64,000 nucleotides of DNA from NCBI RefSeq assembly GCF_008727775.1, contig NZ_CP044232.1, positions 2,170,001 through 2,234,000 of the forward strand, read 5' to 3'. Under the pieces are notes generated by a model that did no database searches, was not told the DNA's origin, and saw only the letters and a list, made by a program, of their open reading frames with translations. Positions 44,036 through 54,205 of this stretch are shown in pieces; position 1 is the first letter of the stretch, and every line of letters starts with the position of its first letter. The position numbers and the translations under genes were made by a program. This DNA comes from Microbacterium lushaniae (lineage in GTDB: Bacteria > Actinomycetota > Actinomycetes > Actinomycetales > Microbacteriaceae).

Positions 44036-44512
44036 TCAGTCGCCGAGGCGGTTGCGCGAGCGCATCGCGCGCTCGGCCTCGCGCTTGTCTTCGCGTTCGC
44101 GGATCGTCTGACGCTTCTCGAACTCCCGCTTGCCCTTGGCCACCGCGATCTCGACCTTCGCGCGACCGTCGGAGAAGTACAGCCGCAGCGGCACGAGCGT
44201 GTACCCGCCGGCCGACACCGCATGGGAGATCTTGATGATCTCGTCCTTGTGCAGCAGGAGCTTCCGGGTGCGCTTGGTGGCGTGGTTGGTCCAGTGGCCC
44301 TGGGAGTACTCGGGGATGTGCACGGCGTCCAGGAACGCCTGACCGCCGTCGATGTAGGCGTAGCCGTCGGTGAGGTTGGCCCGGCCCTGCCGGAGCGATT
44401 TCACCTCGGTGCCGGTGAGGACGAGGCCAGCCTCATAGGTCTTCTCGATGGCGTAGTCATGGCGGGCGCGACGGTTCGTCGCGATCACCTTCTCGCCTTT
44501 TTCGCGGGGCAT
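44036..44512 (-). CDS. smpB: SsrA-binding protein SmpB
   Basis: 158 residues. [20 protein letters not shown] and [19 protein letters not shown], with [20 protein letters not shown] near the end, are diagnostic. Binds tmRNA and brings it to stalled ribosomes. Part of the prfB-ftsE-ftsX-smpB-ssrA order common in actinobacteria. Confidence 0.98.
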   Translation of the reverse strand: MPREKGEKVIATNRRARHDYAIEKTYEAGLVLTGTEVKSLRQGRANLTDGYAYIDGGQAFLDAVHIPEYSQGHWTNHATKRTRKLLLHKDEIIKISHAVSAGGYTLVPLRLYFSDGRAKVEIAVAKGKREFEKRQTIREREDKREAERAMRSRNRLGD

Positions 44513-44601
44513 GTCCCACCTCCCTCAGCATCCGGGCACACGCAGCCGTTCAGTCTACAAGGCGCGCGACCGACCGTGCTGCGCCGCGGTCGCGCGCGCG
44601 G

Positions 44602-45516
44602 CTAGGTGCGCAGCCAGCGGCGGATGGCGAAGCCCGCCGACAGCGCCGCCAGTACGACGCCGATCAGCACGATCACCGGCACCACGAGGGCCACGTCCTG
44701 CGGGCCGACCCACGTCGTCACGAACGTGATCCGGTCGCGCAGGTACTCGCCGACGCCGAAGGTCACGATCGCCCACACCGCTGTGCTCGCCAGAGCCGAC
44801 CCGATGAGAGCGGCCAGCACGCCCTCGAGGATGAACGGCGTCTGGATGAACCGGTTGGATGCGCCCACCAGCCGCATGATGCCGATCTCCCGTCGCCGGG
44901 CGAACGCCGAGAGCCGGATGGTCGTGCCGATCAGCAGCACGGCCGCGATGAGCATCAGCGCCGCGATGCCGACGGCGATATACGTCGCGATCGTGAGGGC
45001 GTCGAAGAGTGGTTCGAGGTACTGCATCTGGTCCTGCACCTCTTCGACGCCTTCCATCCCGCCGAAGGCCTCGGCGATCACCTCCGACTGGCCCTGGTCC
45101 TTGAGGTTGATGAAGAAGCTGGCGTTGATCTGGTCGGGAGTCAGGATGTCGGCGTAGTCCTCGCCGAGCTGCTCCAGCGCGTCTTCGTACGCCTCTTCGC
45201 TGGTGACGAAGCGGTAGTCCCGGATGAGCGGGGCGAGGGCGTCACCATCGAGCCCGGCACGCACCTGCGTGACCTGGTCCTCGGTGGCCAGCCCCTCCAC
45301 GCACGTGTCGGAGTCGGACACGCTGGTGCACATGTGGACGGCGACCTGAGCGCGGTCGACCCAGAAGTCGCGCATCTGCGCGATCTGCATCTGCATGAGG
45401 ATCGCGGCGCCGACGAAGGTCAGCGACACGAAGGTGACCAGGACGACCGAGATCACCATGGACGCGTTGCGTCGCAGGCCCGAGAAGGCCTCCGACAGGA
45501 TGAGGCCGAATCTCAC
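44602..45516 (-). CDS. ftsX: Cell division protein FtsX
   Basis: 304 residues, ATG overlapping the ftsE stop. One N-terminal helix (MVISVVLVTFVSLTFVGAAI), a large outside domain with a Cys pair (HMCTSVSDSDTCVEG), and three C-terminal helices. With FtsE it forms the type-VII ABC unit that activates peptidoglycan hydrolases at the septum. Confidence 0.96.
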   Translation of the reverse strand: MRFGLILSEAFSGLRRNASMVISVVLVTFVSLTFVGAAILMQMQIAQMRDFWVDRAQVAVHMCTSVSDSDTCVEGLATEDQVTQVRAGLDGDALAPLIRDYRFVTSEEAYEDALEQLGEDYADILTPDQINASFFINLKDQGQSEVIAEAFGGMEGVEEVQDQMQYLEPLFDALTIATYIAVGIAALMLIAAVLLIGTTIRLSAFARRREIGIMRLVGASNRFIQTPFILEGVLAALIGSALASTAVWAIVTFGVGEYLRDRITFVTTWVGPQDVALVVPVIVLIGVVLAALSAGFAIRRWLRT

Positions 45517-46712
45517 GAGGTGGGCCCCACTTCATCCTTGCGGTCATCCAAACCAAGCCGGTCGGCCAGGCCCAGTTCGTCGATGTCAACCTGCGGCAAG
45601 TCGACGGCGACGGGGCGCGTGTGCGTCGAGACGGCTTCTCCGGCGTGCGCGGGTGCCTGGTCGGTCACCACCGGGGCGGATGCGGCAGCCACGGCGGCGC
45701 CCTCTCGCGGTGCGTCTGCGGCACTCTCCGCGGCGCGGGTCTGCTGACCGGCGCGCGACGCCTCGGGTGCCGGCGGCCACACGGAGGCGGGCTCTTCCGT
45801 GCGCCCGAAGTCGTACGACGTCTCGTGCGTGACGGGGCCCTCCGGGGCGGCGACGGGGCCGAGAGCGTCGGCGACGGCGGGGGCGAGCTCGTCGGCGGCA
45901 GCATCCAGCGCGGCACCCGCGGCGGGGGCCACTTGTGCCACCTCGCGCTGCACCTCGAGCACCGCGGTGAGGGCGGCCACCGCGGCGGCCCCCTTCTCGA
46001 CCTCGGGGGTCAGGCGCGGCAGGCCCGACGTGTCGCCGTATCCGCCGTGGCGTTCGTCGCGCATCATCTGCCCGTTCTGCAGTTCGATGACGCGGCGCTG
46101 CATCTGGTCGACGAAGGCGGCCTCGTGCGTGGCCATCACGACGGTGGTGCCGCCGGCGTTGATGCGGGCCAGCAGCCGCATGATGTCGATGGAGGTGCCC
46201 GGGTCGAGGTTTCCGGTGGGCTCATCCGCCAGCAGCACCTGCGGGCGGTTCACGAGCGCCCGCGCGATCGCGACGCGCTGCTGCTCGCCGCCGGAGAGCT
46301 CGTGCGGCAGGCGCTTCTCCTTGCCGCTGAGGCCCACGAGGTTGAGGACCTCGGGCACGGCCTGCTGGATGAACCCGCGGGAAGCCCCCGTCACCTGGAG
46401 CGTGAAGGCGACGTTCTGGAACACCGTCTTGGTCGGCAGCAGGCGGAAGTCCTGGAACACCGCGCCCACGTGACGGCGGAAGTAGGGCACCTTGCGGTTG
46501 GACAGGGTCCGCAGGTCGCGGCCGAGCACGACGACGCGTCCGCTGCTGGGAACCTCTTCACGGAGGATGAGCCGCAGGCACGACGACTTACCGGAGCCGG
46601 AGGCGCCGACGAGGAAGACGAACTCCCCGCGCTGCACCTCGAAGTCCACCGCATCAAGGGCGGGTTTGGAGGTGCCGCGATACCTCTTGCTGACGTTTTC
46701 GAACCGGATCAT
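45513..46712 (-). CDS. ftsE: Cell division ATP-binding protein FtsE, with long C-terminal extension
   Basis: 399 residues. Complete ABC ATPase: FLVGASGSGKSSCLRLIL (Walker A), HELSGGEQQRVAIARALVNR (signature), QVLLADEPTGNLDP (Walker B) and MATHEAAFVDQ (H-loop). FtsE is usually about 225-230 residues; here another 170 residues rich in Ala, Pro, Glu and Val follow, without a fold I can name. Forms the septal complex with FtsX. Confidence 0.96.
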   Translation of the reverse strand: MIRFENVSKRYRGTSKPALDAVDFEVQRGEFVFLVGASGSGKSSCLRLILREEVPSSGRVVVLGRDLRTLSNRKVPYFRRHVGAVFQDFRLLPTKTVFQNVAFTLQVTGASRGFIQQAVPEVLNLVGLSGKEKRLPHELSGGEQQRVAIARALVNRPQVLLADEPTGNLDPGTSIDIMRLLARINAGGTTVVMATHEAAFVDQMQRRVIELQNGQMMRDERHGGYGDTSGLPRLTPEVEKGAAAVAALTAVLEVQREVAQVAPAAGAALDAAADELAPAVADALGPVAAPEGPVTHETSYDFGRTEEPASVWPPAPEASRAGQQTRAAESAADAPREGAAVAAASAPVVTDQAPAHAGEAVSTHTRPVAVDLPQVDIDELGLADRLGLDDRKDEVGPTS

Positions 46713-46799
46713 GGCGCATCGAGCCTAAGCGCGCGTCTCGTGCGACCCGGCGTGACGCGCCGCCCGGTCACGATCGCGTCGCCGCGGGTGGAATCGAGC

Positions 46800-47909
46800 T
46801 CAGTCGTCGTCTTTGCGCTTGCGCCAGCGGATGCCGGCGGCGATGAGGCCGTCGAGATCTCCATCGAACACGGAAGCGGGGTTTCCCACCTCGTAGCCGG
46901 TGCGGAGGTCTTTCACGAGCTGCTGGCCGTAGAGGAAGTACGAGCGCATCTGGTCGCCCCAGCTCGCCGTGATGGTGCCGGCGAGTTCCTTCTTCTTCGC
47001 CGCTTCCTCCTCACGCTTGAGCAGGAGCAGGCGTGTCTGCAGCACGCGCATGGCGGCCGCACGGTTCTGGATCTGCGACTTCTCGTTCTGCATCGACACG
47101 ACGATGCCGGTGGGGAGGTGCGTGAGGCGCACGGCGGAGTCGGTGGTGTTGACCGACTGGCCACCGGGGCCCGATGAGCGGAACACGTCGACGCGGAGGT
47201 CGCCCTCGGGGATCTCCACCTCGACGGCCTCCTCCATGACGGGGATGACTTCGACGGCGGCGAAGCTCGTCTGCCGCTTGTCCGCAGAGCCGAACGGGCT
47301 GATGCGGGCGAGACGGTGCGTGCCGGCCTCGACCGACAGCGTGCCGTACGCGTACGGCGCGTCGATCTCGAACGTGGCGGATTTGATCCCTGCACCCTCG
47401 GCGAAAGAGGTGTCCATGACCTTCACGGGGTACTTGTGCCGCTCGGCCCAGCGCAGGTACATGCGCATCAGCATCTCGGCGAAGTCGGTGGCGTCGTCGC
47501 CGCCGGCACCGGAGCGGATCGTGACGACGGCGGCGCGGTCGTCGTACTCGCCGTCCAGAAGCGTCTGCACTTCGAGCTGGCCGATGACGTCCTCGAGCTC
47601 GGCGAGTTCACGACGCGCCTCCTCGGCGGTGTCTTCGTCGTCCATCTCGTTGGCGAGCTCCACGAGCACGTCGAGGTCATCGAGGCGCTGCTCGATTTCG
47701 GTGATGCGACGCAGCTCGGTCTGACGGTGGCTGAGGGCGCTGGTCACCTTCTGCGCCTTGTCGACGTCGTCCCACAGGTCGGGGGCGCCGGCCTCCTCGC
47801 TCAGGCGGGCGATCTCGGCGGTGAGCGCCTCGACGTCCACAACGGCCTTGATGTCGCCGAACGTGGAGCGCAGGGCCTGGATGTCGGCGGAGAGATCGAA
47901 TTCGAGCAT
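46800..47909 (-). CDS. prfB: Peptide chain release factor 2
   Basis: 369 residues. [20 protein letters not shown] has the GGQ motif and [15 protein letters not shown] the SPF stop-codon recognition tripeptide, so it reads UGA and UAA. The frame is intact from ATG 47909, so there is no programmed frameshift of the E. coli kind, as is usual in actinobacteria. Confidence 0.97.
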   Translation of the reverse strand: MLEFDLSADIQALRSTFGDIKAVVDVEALTAEIARLSEEAGAPDLWDDVDKAQKVTSALSHRQTELRRITEIEQRLDDLDVLVELANEMDDEDTAEEARRELAELEDVIGQLEVQTLLDGEYDDRAAVVTIRSGAGGDDATDFAEMLMRMYLRWAERHKYPVKVMDTSFAEGAGIKSATFEIDAPYAYGTLSVEAGTHRLARISPFGSADKRQTSFAAVEVIPVMEEAVEVEIPEGDLRVDVFRSSGPGGQSVNTTDSAVRLTHLPTGIVVSMQNEKSQIQNRAAAMRVLQTRLLLLKREEEAAKKKELAGTITASWGDQMRSYFLYGQQLVKDLRTGYEVGNPASVFDGDLDGLIAAGIRWRKRKDDD

Positions 47910-48043
47910 GGCAGTTCAGCCTACCGCCGCCGTGGTGCCGCCCGCGCGGACGGTCCTGCGCCGCCCTGCCGGCGACCGCCGCGGTTATCCACAGATACGA
48001 AATCGTTCGAACAAATGTCCGAAGGTCCTGCGAGAATCGAGGC

Positions 48044-49510
48044 ATGCCCAGCCCCACCGCCGCCATCGCCGAGGCCCTCTCGGCACTGGATGCGGCGTGG
48101 GGAGACGCGCCCGACACCAGCGCGCTCCCGGATGCGACGGTCAAGCTCATCAACGAACGTGTCGCCGACCTTCGCCGCCGCGTCGATGGGCTGCACGCAC
48201 GCGTCGCCGCGGAGGTGGCTGCGCGGTCACGTCCGGAGCTGGGGACGGAGGGATTGGCACGCAAGAACGGATTCCGGACGCCCGCGAAGCTGATCGCGGA
48301 GGCGACCGGCGGCCACACCGCAGACGCGGTGCGGCTCATCCAGGTGGGTCAGGCGACCGCTCCGCGCATGTCGCTGTCGGGCGAGATCCTCCCGGCGAAG
48401 CATCCGCACATCGCCGCCGCGATCGACGCCGGCAGCATCAGCGTGACCGCGGCCGGCGCGATCACGACCATGCTCGATCGGGTGTCGCTGCGCGTCGACG
48501 AGGCCATCCGCGACCATGCCGAGGAGACCCTCGCGCGAAAGGCTCCACTCCTCACCTACGACGAGCTTCTTGCCGTGCTGCGCCGCGCGGAAGCGCATCT
48601 CGATCCCGACGGCCTCGAACCGCGGGTCACCGAGCAGCACGGCGAGCGGTCACTGAAGATCGCGCAGGACGCCGCCGGAATGACGGTCCTCACGGCACGG
48701 CTCGACCCGGAGTCGGCCGCACCCGTCGTGGCCGCGATCGAGGCCATCGTCACCCACCAGCTCCGGACATCGCGCGGTCACAACGCGGCGCCACCGACGA
48801 CCGGGAACGGCGACCATGACGTGGCGGACCCTGTCGACGCAGCGGGCGACTCGGATGCCGGCGCGTCCTGGCGTCGCAAGGGCGCAGCCGTCGAAGAATC
48901 GCGCTCGCTCACACAGATGCGTGCCGATGCGCTGGCGGCGATCTGCCGTCACGCCATCGGCTGTGATCGTGACGCACTCCCGTCCTCGGCCGTGACCGTG
49001 GTGGTGCGGATGACGCTCGACGATGTGCGAGGCGGCGCAGGGGTCGCCACCATCGACGGGATGGAGGCGCCCATCGACGCCGGAAGCGCACGGCGTATGG
49101 CCGCTGCTGCCGACATCATCCCCTGCGTGCTCGGCACCGACAGCGAAGTCTTGGACTGGGGCCGGGCCAAGCGGCACTTCACGTCCGCACAGCGGCTCAT
49201 CCTCGTCGAGCGCGATGGCGGGTGCTCGTCGTGCCATCTGCCTCCTGCCTTCACCGAGGCGCACCACATCCGGTGGTGGGAGCGGGATTCCGGGCCGACC
49301 GACCTCGATAACGCGATCCTGCTGTGCACGTCCTGCCACCATCGCGTGCACGCCGACGGGTGGGAGATCCGCATCGACACCCCACCGGGAGCGCCACCCA
49401 GCGCAGGCTCGGTCTGGTTCATCCCTCCCCCGCACGTCGACCCGACTCGGACGCCGCGACTCGGCGGTCGACGTCGGTTCGATCCCCTCGCATGGGGCCT
49501 GACCGCCTGA
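48044..49510 (+). CDS. DUF222/HNH endonuclease-motif protein (13E12 family)
   Basis: 488 residues from ATG 48044. A long helical DUF222 part is followed by a C-terminal HNH: CSSCHLPPAFTEAHHIRWW and NAILLCTSCHHRVHADGWE with CxxC...HH...N...CxxCHH. This family is multi-copy in Microbacteriaceae and related to mycobacterial 13E12 repeats. Possible mobile or selfish origin; no intron or intein is seen around it. Confidence 0.92.
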   Translation: MPSPTAAIAEALSALDAAWGDAPDTSALPDATVKLINERVADLRRRVDGLHARVAAEVAARSRPELGTEGLARKNGFRTPAKLIAEATGGHTADAVRLIQVGQATAPRMSLSGEILPAKHPHIAAAIDAGSISVTAAGAITTMLDRVSLRVDEAIRDHAEETLARKAPLLTYDELLAVLRRAEAHLDPDGLEPRVTEQHGERSLKIAQDAAGMTVLTARLDPESAAPVVAAIEAIVTHQLRTSRGHNAAPPTTGNGDHDVADPVDAAGDSDAGASWRRKGAAVEESRSLTQMRADALAAICRHAIGCDRDALPSSAVTVVVRMTLDDVRGGAGVATIDGMEAPIDAGSARRMAAAADIIPCVLGTDSEVLDWGRAKRHFTSAQRLILVERDGGCSSCHLPPAFTEAHHIRWWERDSGPTDLDNAILLCTSCHHRVHADGWEIRIDTPPGAPPSAGSVWFIPPPHVDPTRTPRLGGRRRFDPLAWGLTA

Positions 49511-49628
49511 CGCGGTGGCTCTCGGAGCCCGCCTGCCGAACGCGCAGGGGACTGAGCCCCGTGGCAGGGCATGCGGCCAGGCATGCATACGGACGCCCGG
49601 TTCCCAGGGCCTGGCTAGGGTGGAAACG

Positions 49629-50903
49629 ATGACGGATTCGCCGCGGCACGTGCTCGGGCGCTTCGCCCCGATGATCTACGGGCCGACGCTCTTGTTCGCG
49701 CTCGGTGAGGGCGCGGTGCTGCCGCTCATCCCCGTCGTCGCGAAGAGCCTGGGCGCCGACGTCGCCGTCGCAGCACTCGTGGCCTCCGCCCTGGTGGTCG
49801 GCCAGTTGTGCGGCAACATCCCCGCCGGCTGGGTCGTCGCCCGCTACGGCGAGCGCCCGGCGATGGCCGGCGCCGGCTTCCTCGCCCTGGGCGCGATCGT
49901 GGCCCTCGCCCTCGCCCCCAACCTGGCGCTGTTCGCCACGTCGGTGTTCCTCATCGGGTTCTGCGCCGCCGCGTTCGGGCTCGCGCGGCACTCGTTCATG
50001 ACCACGCGCGTTCCGCTGGTCTTCCGCGCGCGGGCCCTGTCCCTGCTGGGCGGGACGTTCCGTCTGGGGATGTTCCTCGGCCCGTTCGTCTCGGCGGCGC
50101 TGCTGGCGATCTTCGCCGACGAGCACGTGGCGATCTGGTTCTTCGGCATCACGCTGCTCGGCGCCGTCCTGCTCGTCCTCTTCGGCCGCGACCCCGAGGA
50201 GGCGCTCGTCGCCGAGGAACGCTCGGCGCGGGCCAGCGCCCGGGATGCCGCGGCCGAAGACAGCGGCGAGGCGGTCACCGGTTCGATCCCCGTCGTCGAG
50301 CGTGCGGGCGTCTTCCGCACCATGTGGCGGTTCCGGGGAGTGCTCGGGCGGCTGGGACTGGCCGCGGCATCCCTGTCGGCCGTCCGTTCCGCACGGCAGG
50401 TGGTGCTGCCCCTGTGGGGCGTCTCGATCGGCCTGGACGCGCAGACCATCGCCCTCGTGGTCGGGGTCTCGGGTGCCATCGACTTCGCCCTGTTCTACGC
50501 CAGCGGTCAGGTGATGGACCGCTTCGGCCGGCTGTGGGCGGCCCTCCCGGCGATGCTGCTGATGGGTGCCGGATTCCTCGCCCTCTCCCTCACCCACGAC
50601 ACCGCAGACCCCGGCCTGTGGTTCGGGATGTTCGCCGCCGTCCTGGGCGTGGGCAACGGCCTGTCCAGCGGACTGCTCCTCACCCTCGGCGCCGACGCTG
50701 CCCCACCCGCCGATCCGGCGCCGTTCCTCGGATCGTGGCGCACCCTGACCGACGCGGGCGGCGCGGCGGCCCCGCTCCTGGTCTCGGCCGTGACCGCAGC
50801 CGTGTCGCTGCCGGTCGGGATCGCGCTCGTCGGCGTGATCGGGCTGCTCGGGGCGGCGGGGTTCGTGCGGTGGGTGCCCCGGTACGTCCCGCGCACCCCC
50901 TGA
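49629..50903 (+). CDS. MFS transporter
   Basis: 424 residues from ATG 49629. Twelve membrane helices; GWVVARYGERPAMAGAGFLA is motif A, with ARHSFMTTRVP in the helix 4-5 area. A central charged loop (RSARASARDAAAEDSGEAV) splits two six-helix halves. Substrate unknown. Confidence 0.9.
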   Translation: MTDSPRHVLGRFAPMIYGPTLLFALGEGAVLPLIPVVAKSLGADVAVAALVASALVVGQLCGNIPAGWVVARYGERPAMAGAGFLALGAIVALALAPNLALFATSVFLIGFCAAAFGLARHSFMTTRVPLVFRARALSLLGGTFRLGMFLGPFVSAALLAIFADEHVAIWFFGITLLGAVLLVLFGRDPEEALVAEERSARASARDAAAEDSGEAVTGSIPVVERAGVFRTMWRFRGVLGRLGLAAASLSAVRSARQVVLPLWGVSIGLDAQTIALVVGVSGAIDFALFYASGQVMDRFGRLWAALPAMLLMGAGFLALSLTHDTADPGLWFGMFAAVLGVGNGLSSGLLLTLGADAAPPADPAPFLGSWRTLTDAGGAAAPLLVSAVTAAVSLPVGIALVGVIGLLGAAGFVRWVPRYVPRTP

Positions 50904-50909
50904 CCGTGA

Positions 50910-51332
50910 TCAGCGCAGCGCGTTGCGGCTCGTCGCCGTCGCCGACAGCGCGACGCCGTCGGGGACGAACATCGTGATGACCGGCGGATGCCACGTCCCC
51001 GCCACCGTCACGCGGGCCGACAGCCCGTCCGCCGCCGTCGCCGACATGAGGACGGCCTCCTCCCCCACCGCGTCCACCATCTCCTGCGCCGCCGTGCGGA
51101 CGTGGTCGTCCGTGAGCGCGGTGCGCGGCTCGCCGGACTCCACGACGAGGGTGAAACCGTCGGCCGCGGCGAGCGCGGTGGCATCGGCGAGCGCATCCAG
51201 GCGCTTCTGCGCGAGGTACAGCGACGTGGCGTTCACGCACACGAGCACCAGCACGAGGGCGAGCACGGCGTAGCCGATCGTGAGGATCAGGACGCTCCCC
51301 CGGTCGTCGGCGAGGGGGCGGGCCGGCCTCAT
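50910..51332 (-). CDS. TadG-like pseudopilin/pilus-assembly protein (Rv3654c-like)
   Basis: 140 residues from ATG 51332, overlapping the upstream stop. DDRGSVLILTIGYAVLALVL is the prepilin-like N-terminus and membrane helix; DALADATALAAADGFTL follows, typical of the Rv3654c/TadE-like group. Last gene of the tad operon. Confidence 0.82.
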   Translation of the reverse strand: MRPARPLADDRGSVLILTIGYAVLALVLVLVCVNATSLYLAQKRLDALADATALAAADGFTLVVESGEPRTALTDDHVRTAAQEMVDAVGEEAVLMSATAADGLSARVTVAGTWHPPVITMFVPDGVALSATATSRNALR

Positions 51333-51802
51333 CCGTCGCTCCAGAACCGCGACACCTTCTGTGCCGACGATGCCTCGACCGGGATGCGGGCCAAGCGGTC
51401 GAGTCCCAGCACCGGTGGCACGAGCGGCAGCTGCACCTCGGTGCGCACCGTGACGACGACCGTCGCGCCGGCCTCGGGGCATGCCGCGCCCGCATCACGG
51501 CACGACACCTCCACCTCCACCCGATCGGCGTCCAGGCCGTACTCGGCCACGATCGTCGCCAGGATGCCGGAGGCCCGCGCGTCGGCCGCATCCGCACCCT
51601 CGGCCGTCGCCACCGCCCGCGCGATGTGGCGCGCGCCGGATTCTGCCCCCAGGCTCTGAGACTGGATCATCCCGAGCGCGATCACGAGGTACACCACGGG
51701 CACGAGCAGCAGGAGTCCGACGAAGATGAACTCCACGGCAGCCGATCCGGTGTCATCGGTGGTGCGCGTCCTGATCTCAGTCCAGGGATTCCAGCGGCGC
51801 AT
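51329..51802 (-). CDS. TadE-like protein
   Basis: 157 residues. DDTGSAAVEFIFVGLLLLVP is the TadE/TadG N-terminal region with Glu at the pilin +5-like position. Two Cys later (VSCRDAGAACPE) may pair outside the cell. Overlaps its neighbours on both sides in the tad operon. Confidence 0.85.
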   Translation of the reverse strand: MRRWNPWTEIRTRTTDDTGSAAVEFIFVGLLLLVPVVYLVIALGMIQSQSLGAESGARHIARAVATAEGADAADARASGILATIVAEYGLDADRVEVEVSCRDAGAACPEAGATVVVTVRTEVQLPLVPPVLGLDRLARIPVEASSAQKVSRFWSDG

Positions 51803-52193
51803 GGCCGGTCACCTCCAGCGCCCGGGCGACGCCCAGCAGTCCGAGAAGGGGCAGCGTGGTGCGCACGGTCACCCGCACCGCCGGAGAACCCGCATCCGCC
51901 GACTCCGCCACCGTGATGTCGCCGGCGTAGGCCTCACCGACGGCACGCGTCACGAGCTCCCGCGTGCGCTCGGCCCCCTGGGCCAGGGTCGTGTCGGCGA
52001 GCGCGGCGTGGAACGCGCCTTCGACGGCCGCGTCGTGCGCGACATTGCGCACATACACTCCGAGCGCCAACTGGATCACCGCGAGCGTCAGCAGGGTCAG
52101 GAGCGCGCCGACCAGCACGAACTCGACCGGGGAGGAGCCGGCGTCGTCGGCCAGGGCTGCCCGAACCCGGTGGCCGACCGACGCGCCGCGCAT
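51777..52193 (-). CDS. TadE-like protein
   Basis: 138 residues. DDAGSSPVEFVLVGALLTLL is the same prepilin-like start as its neighbour, then a beta-rich outside part. It overlaps the next gene by 26 bases. Confidence 0.85.
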   Translation of the reverse strand: MRGASVGHRVRAALADDAGSSPVEFVLVGALLTLLTLAVIQLALGVYVRNVAHDAAVEGAFHAALADTTLAQGAERTRELVTRAVGEAYAGDITVAESADAGSPAVRVTVRTTLPLLGLLGVARALEVTGHAPLESLD

Positions 52194-52200
52194 GAGCGGC

Positions 52201-52398
52201 CTACAGTCCCGACACGCGCGAGATGGCCTGCTCGAACAGCTGCGCGAGCGCCGGCCCCGCCAGCGCCCAGATCACCACGACCAGCCCCGCGGTCATGAGC
52301 GTGATGAGCACCCAGCCCGGCACGTCGCCGCGTTCATCCGATACCGCGTCGCCCCACGCCGTGCGCAGACGCTGCATCCCGCGATGGATCCGTTGCAT
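52201..52398 (-). CDS. Flp-like pilin (small pilus subunit)
   Basis: 65 residues from ATG 52398 with an excellent ribosome site (AAGGAGGGTCC). SDERGDVPGWVLITLMTAGL runs into one long hydrophobic helix, then SRVSGL. Size, place between tadC and tadE genes, and the single helix suggest the major pilin. The strong ribosome site fits a highly made subunit. Confidence 0.8.
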   Translation of the reverse strand: MQRIHRGMQRLRTAWGDAVSDERGDVPGWVLITLMTAGLVVVIWALAGPALAQLFEQAISRVSGL

Positions 52399-52418
52399 GC
52401 GGACCCTCCTTTCCGGCG

Positions 52419-53348
52419 TCAGCCGATTCCCAGTCGAAGCAGAAAGATCCCCGGAAAGACGGCGTAGAGCACGCTCAGGGGCAGGATCAGAAAAACCAGC
52501 GGGATGAGCATCAAAATCTCCTTCCGTCCCGCCTGCTCGATCAGCGCGCGCTTGGCGCCTTCCCGCGCGTCGGTGGCCTGCGCCTGCAGCACATGCGCGA
52601 GCGGTGCGCCCCGCTCGAGGGCGGCCACCACCTGATCGAGTGCCCGGGACAGCGCCGGCACCTCCAGCCGTCGGCCCAGCGCGGTGAGCGCGTCGGGAAG
52701 GGGTTCGCCCGTACCCACGGCCAGCAGGGCGCGACGGATCTCTCCGGTGAGCTCGCCCGACCCGATCTCGCCCACACGCCGCAGCGAGTCGAGGATCCCC
52801 TCCCCCGCCGAGAGGCACAGCGCGAGGAAGTCGAGCACCGTGGGCAGCTCCTCCTCGATCCGCCGCGTGCGGCCGCGCGCCGCCCAGGTGAGGCGCGCAT
52901 CGCACAGCACGACCGCGGTGCCGGCGAGCACGGGCGCCACGATCACGGCCGGCGGCGTGAAGCGACCGGCGAGAGCTGCGGCGACGATGAGAAGTCCTCC
53001 CGCCGCGAGTCCGGCGAGCGCCCACGCGAGCTGACGGGCCCGGAAGGCCGCCGCATCCAGCCGCCATCCCGCCTGGCTCAGTCGCCGGTCGAGCGACTCC
53101 GAGCCGCCGACCGCCCCCGCCACACGCGCGAAGGTGCTCCGGACGGCCTCACGGAGCGTCGGCACGGGCGAGAGCGCCGGCCCGAGTCCGAGCGGGTCGG
53201 TCACATCCCGGAGGTACGGGGCCACCCGCCGGACAAGACTGGGTGCGCTGACCCGCGGCGCAAGCGAGACCAGGAGGCACACGCCGACGCCGAGCGTCGT
53301 GCCCAGGATGACCGCGAGCGCCGGTTCGGTGAGCAGGCCCGGGCTCAT
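52419..53348 (-). CDS. tadC: TadC-like pilus-assembly membrane protein (GspF family)
   Basis: 309 residues from ATG 53348, overlapping tadB. The T2SSF domain is visible: LPTVLDFLALCLSAGEGILD, GEPLPDALTALGRRLEVPAL and LIPLVFLILPLSVLYAVFP. Inner-membrane platform protein with TadB. Confidence 0.9.
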   Translation of the reverse strand: MSPGLLTEPALAVILGTTLGVGVCLLVSLAPRVSAPSLVRRVAPYLRDVTDPLGLGPALSPVPTLREAVRSTFARVAGAVGGSESLDRRLSQAGWRLDAAAFRARQLAWALAGLAAGGLLIVAAALAGRFTPPAVIVAPVLAGTAVVLCDARLTWAARGRTRRIEEELPTVLDFLALCLSAGEGILDSLRRVGEIGSGELTGEIRRALLAVGTGEPLPDALTALGRRLEVPALSRALDQVVAALERGAPLAHVLQAQATDAREGAKRALIEQAGRKEILMLIPLVFLILPLSVLYAVFPGIFLLRLGIG

Positions 53349-54205
53349 CCGAACCACCTCCGGGGCTCGGGAAGGCGCCCGATCCGCAGCATCAGCCGGA
53401 ACGCGACCACCGAGACGAGGCCGCCGGCGAGGATGAGGCCGACGCCCTCGGGGCTCGCGTACGCCTCGGCGCCCTCGGGCCGCAGCGCCAGGAGGACGAG
53501 GATCACCCACGGCGCGACCACCCCGAGCACGGCAGCACCCCGGATCCACGATTGGCGCGCCTCGACCTCTCCCCGCAGCAGCGCGTCGGCCCGCACCGAG
53601 GTCGCCAGCGCCCGCAGCACCGTAGGCAGCTCGGTGCCGCCGACCTGCCGCGCCATCCGCAGGGTCTCGATGATGCGGTCGGCGACCGGGTCGGCGAGGG
53701 CCGTCTTCAGACGCCGGATGCTGGAGTCGAAGTGGCCCGAGGCGTGCACGTCCACCGCGAACGCCGCGAACGCTGAGCGCAGCGGCGGCGGTCCGGCCGT
53801 GGCGAGGCTGGAGACCGCGTCGGGCAGCGACATCCCCGCGCGCACCGACGCGATGAGCAGATCGCACACATCGGGCCACAGGGTGCGCCGCGACCGGAGC
53901 AGGCGCACCCGCCGCGCGCGCAGCCACACGAACGGCGCCGCAGCGCCGGCAGCGGCCACCACGGCGGCGAAGGCGGGCACCGAGGTGACCAGCCACGCGG
54001 CCGCTGCGGCGATGAGCGCGCACGCGGCCGCCAGGATCAGCACGACGCGCGGCCGGACGCCGCCGAAGCCGGCGGATTCGAGGAGTCGCGACACCGCTCC
54101 CGCCGAGACGGGCTTCTCCGTCGGGTGCCGCGCGGGCGGCCACAGCCACGGGGAGGCCATCAGCAGGACTCCCCCGGCGAGCAGCGCGCCCAGCAGGAGG
54201 GTCAT
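53345..54205 (-). CDS. tadB: TadB-like pilus-assembly membrane protein (GspF family)
   Basis: 286 residues from ATG 54205. T2SSF domain: WPDVCDLLIASVRAGMSLPD, LADPVADRIIETLRMARQVG and TELPTVLRALATSVRADALL. Four to five membrane helices. Overlaps tadA and tadC by four bases each. Confidence 0.9.
   Translation of the reverse strand: MTLLLGALLAGGVLLMASPWLWPPARHPTEKPVSAGAVSRLLESAGFGGVRPRVVLILAAACALIAAAAAWLVTSVPAFAAVVAAAGAAAPFVWLRARRVRLLRSRRTLWPDVCDLLIASVRAGMSLPDAVSSLATAGPPPLRSAFAAFAVDVHASGHFDSSIRRLKTALADPVADRIIETLRMARQVGGTELPTVLRALATSVRADALLRGEVEARQSWIRGAAVLGVVAPWVILVLLALRPEGAEAYASPEGVGLILAGGLVSVVAFRLMLRIGRLPEPRRWFG

Noticed and set aside
46800..47909. Programmed frameshift in prfB
   Set aside because: The frame is intact from the start codon; no internal UGA with slippery site.
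48044..49510. Homing endonuclease within an intron or intein
   Set aside because: The HNH belongs to a free-standing DUF222 protein with normal start and stop; no split host gene or intron structure nearby.
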